NCBI GenBank assembly: GCA_021372615.1
Contig: JAJFUB010000065.1
Coordinates: forward strand, 1-62,025
Length of the DNA: 62,025 nt
Direction of reading: 5' to 3'
DNA from: a bacterium
GTDB lineage: Bacteria > Armatimonadota > Zipacnadia > Zipacnadales > UBA11051
A program made the translations under genes and the position numbers. Positions 24,809 to 34,500 of this stretch are shown one piece after another (position 1 is the first letter of the stretch; each line of letters starts with the position of its first letter). Below the pieces are notes generated by a model that worked only from the letters and a program-made list of their open reading frames with translations, did not search any database and was not told the DNA's origin.

Positions 24809-25600
24809 ATGAAGATCTCGATCGCTTCGTACTCGTTCCACGGCCTGACGGGCCAGGGCATGATGGACATCTTCGGCTACCTGGAGACGGTCAAGTACCG
24901 CTACCGCCTGGACGCGGCCGACATCTGGTCGGGGACGCTGGCGGCCGGCCTGTCGGTTCCGGCCTATGACGCCGAGCACCTCAAGCGGGTCAAGGAGGCG
25001 CTGGACGAGCGCGAGATGGTCGTGGCCAACTACCATGTGGACGGAGTGCATGTGTGGGAAGACGATCCGGACAAGCGCGAGCACAACTATCGCGAGGCGC
25101 TGGCGCACCTGGAGGCCGGGGCGTTCCTGGGGGCCCAGACGATGCGCGTTGACATGGGCGGGGCGGGCGACACGTTCACCGATGAGCAGTTGGCCTTCGT
25201 CGCGGGCCGCTACCGCGAGTACGCGCAGTTCGCCGCCGACCATGGCTTCACCGTCGGCCCCGAGACGCACTGGGGGCCGTCGCTGAACCCCGCCACGCAG
25301 CAGGCTGTCCACGACGCGGTGAACCACCCGGCCTACGGCGTGCTGCTGCACATTGGCCACTGGATCGAGGGGCATGAGGAGGAGGGGGACGCAATGGCCG
25401 CGCCGTGGGCCAACCACACGCATGTGGATGCCCGCATCACCCGCACGTGCCTGGAGGAGAAGATGCGGCTGCTACTGGCCGCGGGCTATGACGGCACCTG
25501 GGGCGTGGAGCACCACTCGGCGCAGCGCGAGTACGCGGAGGTCGAGTGGCAGCTCGCGGAAGTGAAGCGATGTGTGGGGAGGCTGAAGAGCGAAGACTGA
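24809..25600 (+). CDS. Sugar phosphate isomerase/epimerase-like TIM barrel (AP_endonuc_2)
   Basis: The 263-aa product starts MKISIASYSFHGLTGQGMMD with GGAGG 6 bases upstream. The pattern of AP_endonuc_2 barrels is clear: AADIWSGTLAAGL, MVVANYHVDGVHVWEDD, TMRVDMGGAGD, FTVGPETHWGPS, GVLLHIGHWIEG, NHTHVDARI and TWGVEHH. The His, Glu and Asp residues in these strands would form the metal site. Relatives act on inositol, xylose-type or keto sugars. The last codons (LKSED) lie inside the left arm of a long inverted repeat. It is probably co-transcribed with the FAD enzyme. Confidence 0.88.
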   Translation: MKISIASYSFHGLTGQGMMDIFGYLETVKYRYRLDAADIWSGTLAAGLSVPAYDAEHLKRVKEALDEREMVVANYHVDGVHVWEDDPDKREHNYREALAHLEAGAFLGAQTMRVDMGGAGDTFTDEQLAFVAGRYREYAQFAADHGFTVGPETHWGPSLNPATQQAVHDAVNHPAYGVLLHIGHWIEGHEEEGDAMAAPWANHTHVDARITRTCLEEKMRLLLAAGYDGTWGVEHHSAQREYAEVEWQLAEVKRCVGRLKSED

Positions 25601-25674
25601 AGACGAACGACCCCAAGGCAGCAGGCGCACCGGGATCCCGGTGCGCCTGCTTCGTTCTTCCTTCTTCGCTCTTC
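25585..25674. terminator. Bidirectional hairpin between convergent genes
   Basis: A perfect 30-base palindrome (25621-25650, each arm GCAGGCGCACCGGGA) is flanked by complementary arms GAAGAGCGAAGA (25585-25596) and TCTTCGCTCTTC (25663-25674). It separates the isomerase from the converging transporter gene, and its outer left arm overlaps the end of the isomerase coding sequence. Confidence 0.75.
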
Positions 25675-25685
25675 TCCCTTGGCCG

Positions 25686-27668
25686 TCAGAACGGCATCTC
25701 GGTGATGCTGCTCTTCAAAAGGGAGACGGCGATCGTTAGCATCCCGATCAGGCCCATGCCGCAGGAGAGGCCGGCCAGCAGGACGGGCGGCCAGCGCTTC
25801 CAGTTGTCCTCCCCGAACCGCTTGCGCAGGTAGTACCGGCCGATGAGCGCCCCGGCGAACTCGGGGATGATGTAGTGGGGGATCGTACCCAGGCCGCGGA
25901 TGAAGCCGTAGATCGTGAGTACCGGCACGTTGAGCCAACTGAGCAGGTAGTAGGCGATCAGACCGAAGCCCAGGCCGCCGACCATCAGGCTGGGCTTGAT
26001 GGCCCGCAGGAACATCTCGCGCGCCGGCCCCTCCGTGGTCGAGGTCATCCACAGCCAGCTATTCATCGCCTCATAGTCCCAGAACTTCTGGGTGTACGGG
26101 TAGTAGACGCTGGGGATGGGGTTCAGCCGCCAGATGTAGCTCCAGAAGATGAAGCTGCACACCAGCAGGATCGGGAACATCAGGACCTCGGCCTTGACCA
26201 GCGAGGTGAACTTCGTGCCGGTCAGCTCCACCGAGCGGAAGCTCTGCGCCGTGCCGCCGTAGTTAGACAGCGGGATCGGCGCGAACCACACCTTGATGCC
26301 CTTGTAGCCGCTGAAGATGAAGGTGGCCTGCCGCAGCATCGGGATGGCGACGGCCTGGCTGGTCAGCCCCACCATGCGCGCGTTGATGTATGACTCGAAC
26401 GGCGTCCAGATGTAGCCGAAGAACAGGACGAAGTAGATCGGGAAGTCGGGCACCAGGTAGCGGGTAAGGATCACGTAACCCGTGGTGCACAGGAAGAAGA
26501 TCACCATGCACCAGATGACGCTGAAATCGCCGCGCCCCGGAGGTGGGGTGCCGAAGCCGAAGCCCATCTTGCGGCCCTCGGCGCTGGCGGCCCGCCAGCC
26601 GGCCACCATCTTGATGATCCCCAGGGCGGCCACCGCGAAGGCTGTGCCGATACCGAACGACAGCCAGATGTCAATGCTGCCGGCCCAGATCGTGCGCATG
26701 GACTCCATGCCCGGGCGCCAGGTCGGCAGGTGCCCGGTCGCCGCTGCGATGGGGTTGACGATCATCGTGGCGACCATGGCCGCGAAGGTCCCCACCACCA
26801 TCCAGAAGGGCAGGACGAACCCACCGAAGATCGTGCTGATGTTGGTGCCGATGCCGATGGCGGCGCCGGGCAGGATGCGCTCGGTGCCCTGCGTGAAGTC
26901 CACGAACGGAATGGGCAGGATCTGAATGGGTTGCAGCAGCACCACGCCCGAGAGGGTCGGGATGCCGATGTACAGCAGGCCGAAGGCGACGCCGATCATG
27001 CTGCCGATCGAGAAGATGCGCCAGCGCCAGGTCTCCTCCTTGCTGGAGGCCTCGGCCAGGGCCGTGGCGCCCTGCGCGGCCACGGGAGCCATCGGGAAGG
27101 GCAGCTTCTCGCCATCGGAGGTCAGGCGGAAGAGCACATAGCCGAACGTAAACCAGGCGAAGCGCGAGAAGACCATTGTGGCGATGAGCACCAGGATCGC
27201 GGGGATCCAATCCGGGTGCATGAAAGTGCGGCGCAGGACGGCTTCGGAGGTGGAGGGCGGGGCGACCCAGTTGGGGACCTGCTCGCCCAGGCCGGCCGGA
27301 GCCACCGAGGGGCTGCGCAGGAACTGGTTCCAGACCAGCCCGGCGAAGGGCCCGCCGGAGAGGCCGAGAGTGCCGCCACCGGCCGCCAGGCCGCCGGCCA
27401 CGTAGTACAGCAGGTACACCTCCTGCTTGGACAGGACGGTGAACGAACGGCGGGCAATCTCAGTGAAGAGAATGATGGTGGTCCACTCGGCGGCCGGACC
27501 CATGGTCTGGCCCACCATCAGGCCGAGGTAGATCGAGCCGGGCATCATCACGAAGCCGATGAACAGCGCGCCCAGGACGGTCTTCCAGCCGAAGCCGTCC
27601 TTGTACGTCTCGGGCGCCTCCATCAGCGAACGATATTCAGCCAGCTCCTCAATCTCACGCATGCGCAT
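25686..27668 (-). CDS. Polytopic membrane protein, OPT-like transporter (DUF6784/6785 type)
   Basis: The 660-aa protein is almost entirely membrane-embedded, with 14 or more hydrophobic helices, for example VLGALFIGFVMMPGSIYLGL, AILVLIATMVFSRFAWFTFG, SVIWCMVIFFLCTTGYVILT and LLAGLSCGMGLIGMLTIAVS. The opening ETYKDGFGWKTVLGALFIGF and the Gly-rich helices recall oligopeptide-transporter (OPT) superfamily proteins. I also associate this length and layout with DUF6785/DUF6784 proteins of planctomycete-like genomes, from memory. It may import oligosaccharides or peptides released by the secreted enzymes (inference). No SusC/SusD pair or ABC sugar importer is visible in the window, which makes this the main uptake candidate besides the MFS protein. 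Confidence 0.65.
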   Translation of the reverse strand: MRMREIEELAEYRSLMEAPETYKDGFGWKTVLGALFIGFVMMPGSIYLGLMVGQTMGPAAEWTTIILFTEIARRSFTVLSKQEVYLLYYVAGGLAAGGGTLGLSGGPFAGLVWNQFLRSPSVAPAGLGEQVPNWVAPPSTSEAVLRRTFMHPDWIPAILVLIATMVFSRFAWFTFGYVLFRLTSDGEKLPFPMAPVAAQGATALAEASSKEETWRWRIFSIGSMIGVAFGLLYIGIPTLSGVVLLQPIQILPIPFVDFTQGTERILPGAAIGIGTNISTIFGGFVLPFWMVVGTFAAMVATMIVNPIAAATGHLPTWRPGMESMRTIWAGSIDIWLSFGIGTAFAVAALGIIKMVAGWRAASAEGRKMGFGFGTPPPGRGDFSVIWCMVIFFLCTTGYVILTRYLVPDFPIYFVLFFGYIWTPFESYINARMVGLTSQAVAIPMLRQATFIFSGYKGIKVWFAPIPLSNYGGTAQSFRSVELTGTKFTSLVKAEVLMFPILLVCSFIFWSYIWRLNPIPSVYYPYTQKFWDYEAMNSWLWMTSTTEGPAREMFLRAIKPSLMVGGLGFGLIAYYLLSWLNVPVLTIYGFIRGLGTIPHYIIPEFAGALIGRYYLRKRFGEDNWKRWPPVLLAGLSCGMGLIGMLTIAVSLLKSSITEMPF

Positions 27669-27875
27669 GGCGCTGAAGCTCCCACAAACAGGGGTACGGT
27701 GACAAACAGAGCGTCAAGAACAGGCTCAGTTCGGCGAGAGAGGTCTCCCCACCTTCCCCAGACCAGAACTTTTCTCGGAGGAATGATCCACCGCCGCAAT
27801 CCAGGCGGCGAACCCGTAAGCGCGACGACAGGGCCGCCAGCGAGGGACGGCCCTGCCGTATTTCGACACGACGCG

Positions 27876-28799
27876 TCAGGGCGCCTGTGTCGGCGCCCGC
27901 GCGGCCTTCATCTGCCGGAGCAACTCAGCGGCGCGAGGATGCGCCAGGCTCGCGGACATGGCGTCGTGGACCAGCTTCTTGTCGTACTCGGCCAGCGCGA
28001 CAATCAGGTTCGTGTGCGGGGGGAGGAGGGCCAACAGCTCTGCTGCCAGCTCATCCTGACGCTGGGCGAAGTCGGCTCCCGACATCCGGCGGACACGCTC
28101 GAGGAAGTCCACAAACAGCTTGCAGGAGTTGTCCACCTGGGCAGAGCCGGCCTCGCCGGCGCCTGCGGCCAGAGCCGCCGCCAGCCGGTCGCGCTCGGCC
28201 GGCCACCGCGGGTCGTCCAGTTGCCGTAGTTCGGCCACCTGGAGCATGGCGCGCTTACTGAGCGCCACGTCGGCCTTCTGGTTGTTGGCAGCAGGCCCGC
28301 GCACATCGCCCAGCAGGACGGCCCGCTGCTGAGGAGTGAGCTGATCCCAGAGAGCCTGCTCCAGGGGGCTGAGCGCGAAGGGGCCAGTCGCCGGCGCCGT
28401 CGGCGCGGCCACTGGCGTGCCGCCGGGGGGCGGGGGCGTGTTGCCTTCGCCCCGACGGCCCCGGTAGGCCTGTCTCATCAGGTCACGGAGGGTCGCCAGA
28501 TCGGTGGCCACGAGCGGCGTGCCCCCCAGAAGCCGCCGTTTGATCTCCTGGAGCTTGGCGACCGTCTGGTCCTGCTCCGGATCGCTGGCGGCGGGGTACT
28601 TGGCGTACAGCCCAAGCGCGGTCTCCAGTTGCGCGTCAGTAAGCGCCAACGGCACGATCCGCTGCAGCAGGTAGATCTCCTCGATCAGTTGCCCCGACAC
28701 AGTGTTGCCGCCGCCACGGAACGGGCGCGGGGCGTTCTGGGCCTGGGCACAGACCGGGAGGACGGCTAGCAGGAGCAGAACAGGGAGCTTGCAGTTCAT
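27876..28799 (-). CDS. Secreted hypothetical protein, 307 aa
   Basis: The product starts MNCKLPVLLLLAVLPVCAQA, a signal peptide ending at AQA. The mature part is mainly helical and charged (EEIYLLQRIVPLALTDAQLE, ATLRDLMRQAYRGRRGEG, TPQQRAVLLGDVRGPA, DFLERVRRMSGADF) and is interrupted by a Pro/Ala-rich linker (TPPPPGGTPVAAPTAPATGP). I do not recognise a family; the two helical halves resemble periplasmic helical-bundle proteins. ATG 28799 gives the signal peptide; an upstream in-frame start is rejected. A possible extended -10 promoter lies at 28853-28861. It is divergent from the gene at 29000 and runs in the same direction as the transporter downstream. Confidence 0.65.
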   Translation of the reverse strand: MNCKLPVLLLLAVLPVCAQAQNAPRPFRGGGNTVSGQLIEEIYLLQRIVPLALTDAQLETALGLYAKYPAASDPEQDQTVAKLQEIKRRLLGGTPLVATDLATLRDLMRQAYRGRRGEGNTPPPPGGTPVAAPTAPATGPFALSPLEQALWDQLTPQQRAVLLGDVRGPAANNQKADVALSKRAMLQVAELRQLDDPRWPAERDRLAAALAAGAGEAGSAQVDNSCKLFVDFLERVRRMSGADFAQRQDELAAELLALLPPHTNLIVALAEYDKKLVHDAMSASLAHPRAAELLRQMKAARAPTQAP

Positions 28800-28852
28800 G
28801 GCGGTTCCCGGTGGTAGACGTTGCGGCGCGCGCACCCATTCCCCCGCCCCAC

Positions 28853-28861
28853 AGTATAGCA
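28853..28861 (-). promoter_or_regulatory. Possible extended -10 promoter
   Basis: The reverse strand reads TGCTATACT about 55 bases before the 307-aa gene: an extended TGn followed by TATACT. No good -35 is present at 17 bases. Confidence 0.4.
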
Positions 28862-28999
28862 CAGCGCGGCCGGGGGGCCGACCGGGGAGGAAGATGTCAG
28901 GTGCAGGCCAGTCAGATGACAGGCTGAGCGCAGGCAGCGGCAAGACCGAGCGGGCTATCTTCGGGGCGCTGCGACCACCACGCCCCAAGGAGCCCTGCC

Positions 29000-29572
29000 A
29001 TGACCCGTGCACTCCCCGACCGCGCCCCTCGCCAGACCGATGACGACGCCCTGGAGGCGCAGGCTGACCGACTCCTGTGGGAGGGCGGACGACCGCGCGA
29101 CCTGGAGTACAGCTTCTACCACGAGCAGACGCTGGGGCGGGCGGTGCAGCGGGATCGCCTGCGCCGGGAGGCGCCGCCGCCCACCAACCGCGAGGTCACA
29201 GCCGGGCCAGGAGCGCTCGGCGAGTTGCTGGAGGCCCTCCTGAGTGAGGCAGCGCTGCCCGCCAGCCTTGCGCGGGTACTGGCCCTGGCACGGCGCGGCC
29301 TGACACCCCGCCAGATCGCTGAGGCCCTCGGCATCGAGACCTTCACGGCGCGGCGTTGGCACCAGCAGGCCCTGGTGCGATTGCGCCGCTACTGCGGCCA
29401 GCAGACCCGGGGCGAGGCCGCGCGGAACCTGCAGGCGGCCTACCGCGAGCAGGTGGCCCACGGCGCGCACCCCCGCGAGAGTCACTGTGCACCCGGACGG
29501 GAAGCGTGCCGCAGGGACGGCCTGTGCAAGTACCGCTGGTATCTGCACTGGGAGGCCGAGGCGGAGTGGTGA
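29000..29572 (+). CDS. Helix-turn-helix protein, 190 aa
   Basis: The start ATG has AAGGAG about 8 bases upstream. Residues about 95-130 (LALARRGLTPRQIAEALGIE, TFTARRWHQQALVRLRRY) form a LuxR- or sigma-region-4-like helix-turn-helix. The N-terminal 60 residues are charged and unrecognised (DLEYSFYHEQTLGRAV). The C-terminus has three cysteines (HCAPGREACRRDGLCKYRWY) that might bind metal. It could be a small transcription regulator for the divergently transcribed 307-aa gene, or an orphan sigma-like protein. It is convergent with cobO, with 18 bases between stops. Confidence 0.65.
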   Translation: MTRALPDRAPRQTDDDALEAQADRLLWEGGRPRDLEYSFYHEQTLGRAVQRDRLRREAPPPTNREVTAGPGALGELLEALLSEAALPASLARVLALARRGLTPRQIAEALGIETFTARRWHQQALVRLRRYCGQQTRGEAARNLQAAYREQVAHGAHPRESHCAPGREACRRDGLCKYRWYLHWEAEAEW

Positions 29573-29590
29573 GGGGATCGGGCCGGGGAG

Positions 29591-30118
29591 TCAGTACTCG
29601 ATGCCGCGGCGCGCTTGCAGGCCCGTGTCGTAGGGGTGCTTGACGGCCAGCATCTCCGTGACGAGATCGGCGCGCTCGACGATCTCAGGGGCAGCGTTCC
29701 GGCCGGTGATGACCAGCTCAACCTGCCCCGGCCGCGCATCGAGAAGGGCGTGGACATCGGCGAGACTGACGAGGCCCAGGTCCAGGGCGACGTTCAACTC
29801 ATCGGCGATGACCACATCGTACGCCCCGCTGCGGAGGGCCTCCATCAGCTCGGCCAGCATCATCTGCGCGGCCGCGATGTCCTCGGCCGTCGGCTCGTCC
29901 GTGATGAAGGCGCAACTGCCGGTATGGCGGACCGTCACGCGCTCCCCGAGGGAGGCCAGCACGGCGTGCTCGGCGACCTCGCGCCCTTTGCAGAACTGGC
30001 CGACAAAGACGCGTAGTCCGGCGCCATAGGCGCGCAGGGCCAGGCCCAGGGCCGCGGTCGTCTTCCCCTTGCCGTCACCGGTATAGACTTGTACCTGCCC
30101 GATCTTCGGTTGGCTCAT
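29591..30118 (-). CDS. cobO: Cob(I)yrinic acid a,c-diamide adenosyltransferase
   Basis: The 175-aa protein has the CobA/BtuR/CobO P-loop GDGKGKTTAALGLALRAYGA (residues 14-33), FVGQFCKG, VVIADELNVALDLGL and the family-typical end HPYDTGLQARRGIEY. It transfers the 5'-deoxyadenosyl group of ATP to Co(I) corrinoids to make the coenzyme B12 form. ATG 30118 starts the conserved N-terminus; the upstream in-frame start at 30226 is unlikely. No cobalamin riboswitch is visible in the 125-base gap upstream. It is relevant to the corrinoid-type UroD-like genes elsewhere in the window. Confidence 0.93.
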   Translation of the reverse strand: MSQPKIGQVQVYTGDGKGKTTAALGLALRAYGAGLRVFVGQFCKGREVAEHAVLASLGERVTVRHTGSCAFITDEPTAEDIAAAQMMLAELMEALRSGAYDVVIADELNVALDLGLVSLADVHALLDARPGQVELVITGRNAAPEIVERADLVTEMLAVKHPYDTGLQARRGIEY

Positions 30119-30148
30119 CGTCAACCTCGCTGCCGGAGAACCCCACAG

Positions 30149-30164
30149 GGACAGGCCCCTGTCC
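30149..30164. repeat. Short hairpin upstream of cobO
   Basis: GGACAGG and CCTGTCC flank CC, 31 bases before the cobO start. It is another small perfect palindrome of the type scattered through the gaps. Confidence 0.5.
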
Positions 30165-30243
30165 TGTCCTTCTGATGGTACCCAAACCGTGCCGGGAAGT
30201 TCCGCCTCAGCGCGCCAGGATACCACAAGAAACGCTCAAGGCT

Positions 30244-31419
30244 TCAGCGAGCACGGGGCGGGATGACACAGAGCTGGGCGACCAGGGCCAGGGCGCAGAC
30301 GGCCGCGCCGGCGCCGAAGGGCGCCCTCAATCCGAGGTGCTGCCCCGCCAGTCCCCCGGCCAGCGGCCCGAGGACCAGCCCCGCCCCGATGACGGCCTCG
30401 TGGATGCCGGCCCGCAGGCCGCGACCTGCAGCGCTGTAGTGCAGCGCGTAAGTGATGCCGCTGACAAAGGTGAGGCTGGTGGCGGCGCCGACCACGAAGA
30501 AGCTCAGGGCGAACAGCCAGGAGGAAGACGTGAACTGGCCGAGGAGTTGCCCGCCGAGCGCAAGGGCCACGACGGCCAGCAACGGACCCCGGCGGTACTG
30601 CCACCGCGCGGACGCCCCTGTGACGACGAAGGCCAGCAGTTGCGCCGCGCCGCCGACAGCCATGATGCGGCCCACCACCGTGGGCGAGAAGGTAAGCGCC
30701 TCGCCGATCCGCGGGAACATGGCGGCCATCATGCCGCGCGCGAAGGACGTCGCGAAGACGGCGATCCAGGCCATCAGCATGAAGGCCAGCACCAGGCGGG
30801 GCTCGACGACCGGAGGCGGCGCCTCGTTGGCCTCATGGTGCCGCCCGGCAGGGGTCAACAGCACCGCCAGCAGGCTCAGCATCCCGGTGGCCACCGGCAG
30901 CACGAAGGCCTGCACGCGCCAGTGCTCCCAGGCGGGTCCCCCGGCCAGCGGGCCGACCATCAGGCCCGCCGTCCAGGCGATGTTGAAGTAGCCAAGGGTA
31001 CGGTTCAGGAGGCGTCCGTCGTCGCCGCACAGGTCGCCCAGCCAGGCCTGCACCGGCGGCCACATGAGCCCCAGACCCGCTCCCGAGACCGTGGACCAGA
31101 CCAGCAACTGCTCCGGGGCGGTGGCCCGCCACATGGCCACCCAACTGAGCAGGCACACCAGGCAGGAGGTCAGGGCGACCGGGCGGCGACCCAGGCGGTC
31201 GCACACGCGCCCGGCTATCAGGCAGACGGGAACATACAGTAAGAAGCCGGCCATGCCCAGCAGGCCGGACATGAGGGCGGAGGCGCCCAGTTGCAGGGCG
31301 CGGAGTTGCACCACCAGTTGCAGGCACGCCACGCCAGCGTCCACGAGGAACGACAGGACGATCAGGCGCTGCGTCGGGGACAGGAGGGGAGAGGGCCGGA
31401 CGGTTACTGCTTCGCTCAC
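30244..31419 (-). CDS. MFS transporter
   Basis: The 391-aa protein has about 12 hydrophobic helices, a motif A variant between helices 2 and 3 (GRVCDRLGRRPVAL) and a second-half equivalent near VVGRIMAVGGAAQLLAFVV. It is of usual length for a drug/sugar-type major facilitator. The substrate cannot be inferred. The reading frame ends 125 bases upstream of cobO on the same strand, so the two may be co-transcribed. Confidence 0.85.
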   Translation of the reverse strand: MSEAVTVRPSPLLSPTQRLIVLSFLVDAGVACLQLVVQLRALQLGASALMSGLLGMAGFLLYVPVCLIAGRVCDRLGRRPVALTSCLVCLLSWVAMWRATAPEQLLVWSTVSGAGLGLMWPPVQAWLGDLCGDDGRLLNRTLGYFNIAWTAGLMVGPLAGGPAWEHWRVQAFVLPVATGMLSLLAVLLTPAGRHHEANEAPPPVVEPRLVLAFMLMAWIAVFATSFARGMMAAMFPRIGEALTFSPTVVGRIMAVGGAAQLLAFVVTGASARWQYRRGPLLAVVALALGGQLLGQFTSSSWLFALSFFVVGAATSLTFVSGITYALHYSAAGRGLRAGIHEAVIGAGLVLGPLAGGLAGQHLGLRAPFGAGAAVCALALVAQLCVIPPRAR

Positions 31420-31512
31420 GAACTCACCACAATCTCACAGGCTGCGCTGCGGCTCGCAGGTTTCGTCATGGCGGAGGCGGGCTCCTGCGTCCGGCCCCGC
31501 GCCGCCGCTCGG

Positions 31513-34500
31513 TCACCAATCGCTCCGGAAGCGCCGCGCCTCTGGCCCGGCCATGACCGGCGGGATCGCCGCGTCGAACTTGAAGACCATGTTCTTGGCC
31601 AGGCCCTGAACCACACACCACAGCTTCCCCTGCTGCTCCGGCGCGGCGGTGACGGTCAGTGTCTGCGGCTTGGGACCGTCGAACTCGGCCCACTGCCGCC
31701 GCTCCACGAGCTTACCCTCCGGGTCGTACAGTGTCAGTGTCTGCGGCCACAGGCGGCCGGTCACATGGATGGTGAACCGGGCGCAGCCCTGCGGCACGAG
31801 GAAGTACAGGCGGCTGCCGCGCATGGCGTTGATCCCGCCCAGGCCGGGGGCCATGACCTCGCCGGGGAGATCGGAGACCGGCACACGCACCATGATCGTG
31901 TCCGGCACGATCTTGAGTGCGTACTTCGTCTCGGGCTGCACGGGGATCTCGTCGCGGACATCGAACGGCCCCTTGGCCAGCTCCCAACGCTTGACTTCCT
32001 GACCGTCCGGGCCGGTGAGCACCGCCCGGCCCACCTCCGCCGCCGTCCCCACCAGGTGTAGCTTCATGGCCTGCTGCGGTCCGCTGTAGAGGCGGAAGAG
32101 GCACTGGGAGACGGAGAACTCCGGGTAGGAGGGCGTCACCGGCTTGCCATGGCGGGCGAGGGCCGACAGGAAGTACGGCGCGCGCTGCTGGATGTAGCCC
32201 CACAGCGACCCGCCCTGCCAGTAGCCCGACCAGACCTGCCCCGGCTCGTCGTAGCAGTTGTCCACGATGGCCTGGAGGTTGCCGAGGCCCTCGGCCAGGT
32301 ACTTGTCGTCCTTCGTCTCACTGTAGGCGGCGGCCATGATGTTGTAGTAGGCCCAACCGTAGCCGGGCTCGCCGCTGGAGTCGGCGGGGCCAAGGAGATA
32401 GGCATCGGCCCAGCGGATGAGGCACTGCCTGGCCGCGGCGTGCCTCGCCGCGTCGGGGGCCTCGCCGCCGGGGCCCACGAGGCGCAGGTAGCGCTCCAGC
32501 CACGGGGCGTAGTTTTCCCACTGCGGCATGCGGCCGTCGGGCAACTGGGACGCGATGAGCTTGGCCGCATACTGGTGCGCCAGGTTCAGGTAGCGCTCGT
32601 CCCACGTCGCCTGGTACAGCGTGAGCAGCGCATCGCAGACGCCAGCACCCTCCCGGTAGCCGGTGGGCGAGGTGAAGCGGGCGACGACGCTTTCGCCCCA
32701 CTGCTTCGCGACCTCCAGACCCCAGTCATCGCCGCTGACGAAGCTGTACCAGAGGGCGAAATCGGTCATCGAGTTGTAGTCATACAGGCGGTTGCCGCTG
32801 TGCCAGTGCACGAGGCCCTTGTAGTCGTTCAGGGCCCCGGCGATCTTGCCGATCGGGTAGTCGAGTTTCTCCAGCTCAGGCGTCGTGAAGTGGCAGTAGT
32901 CCAGGTCGAGCACGTGGCGGGCGTTGCGCAGGCCGTAGTGCAGGAACACGGGATCGGCCGACCGCGCCCACAGCACCCACGGCACACGCGGCGCGCCATG
33001 GTGCGTATTGCGCCAGGTGCGGTAGATGGTGTCGAAGCGCATGTCGTCATAGCGCCAACTGGTGTGCGAGTCACCCCAGTTGAACTGGCCGTAGTCCCCG
33101 CAGGCTGCCTCCATCCGCCGCTCGGCGACGAAGAAGTCGCGCAGGCCCTTGTCAATGCCGGCGAACTGCGGATCGCCGGCGGGGTAGAGGTCATCGAAGG
33201 CGCCGGTGGCGCACATGTCGCGGCCGGAAAGGGAGACGACGAGGGGATCGTCGACCTGCCGCGCGAGGGCCCGGGCGTGTTCAGTCGGGTTGCCGGCGGC
33301 GGCCAGCATGAGACTGAAGTCATGGGTCTTCGCCAGACCCATGGCATTGGCCACCTTGGCTGAGCGCACGTACCGATAGTCGTTCTCTGTCCCCTTGTCC
33401 ATGAAGGTGTGGACGGCCTGCGGGACGGTGAAGTCCAGCAGCCTGCCCTCATGCACGAACCAGAGCTTGTTGATGTTCTCGAGCGTGACGGGGTGCAGGC
33501 TGTCGGTGCGCCCGTGCTCGGGCCAGAAGTGCAGCGTCATGTCGCCGAGGGTGCGGCTGAACTCGAAGGGGAAGTTCTGCCAGGCGTCGCGCGCGGCCAC
33601 GGCGACCGTGGAGTCGGTGGCGTCGCCGCGCATCTTGGCGGCCTGCGCCATCCAGCCGTCGAGGCGCTTACCCTCCTGCTGGCCGCGCGGCCCCACATAC
33701 AGGCAGTGGTCGGGGGCGTCCTGCCGGAGGTACGCGGGGGTGGGGCCGGCGACGATGGAGACGGGCACGGCCTGTCCATCGACGCCGAAGCTCCCGGCCC
33801 AATCACCACACAGGGGCAGCCTCAGGCCAATGTCGGCGAAGGCGACCTGGCCGGTCTGCGCGGTGAGAATGAAGGTCTGCGAGACCTGGATGACGGGGCT
33901 GCCGGCGAAGAAGGTCAGGCGGTTGACGTACCGGCACAGCTTCGTGCCGTTCTGCTGGTACCAGCCCTCACAGCGCAGGGCCGCCACACGCGACCCCTGG
34001 CGCGTGACGGTGATCTCAGCGGGCCCGGCGACGAAGCGGCCGGAGTAGTTGCTCCCAGCCGCGACCAGGTACGACTCAGCCTCACCGACAAACTGTCGCT
34101 CCTCGCCTCGGACCCGGAGCCGCACATTGTCCAGCATCCCGGTTCGCTTCAGCACATAGGTGCGCAGCACGCCGGTGTCCACGATGCAGGCCCCGCCGTC
34201 GTCCCTGACATGCACCCCCGCGGGCGCGGCCGCAGTCGCCTTCACCCCGTAGGCGAGCTTCAGCCCCGAAGCCTGCTTCGGGTCGAGCATGAAGGACAGC
34301 AGCACCCACTTGAGCGACTGGCCTCTGTCCCACGTGGCCACCGGGTCGAACTGGCAGGGGAGGGCCTTGCCATCGGGGCCGAGGAGGCGCAGCTGGTCTG
34401 CCGCGGTGACAGCCCCCCGCGGCAGCGGCACACCCCACGAGACGGGCTGGAGCGGCTCATCGGCCGCGATCGGCGCGCCCGAGAGATGCTGGACGACGAG

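Noticed and set aside
26730-28229. Long open frame antisense to the OPT-like transporter
   Set aside because: It is a by-product of high-GC third positions; its translation has no hydrophobic or domain pattern, while the reverse-strand frame is a clear polytopic membrane protein.
30119-30243. Cobalamin riboswitch upstream of cobO
   Set aside because: The gap is short and I see no B12-box-like conserved core, only a small palindrome.
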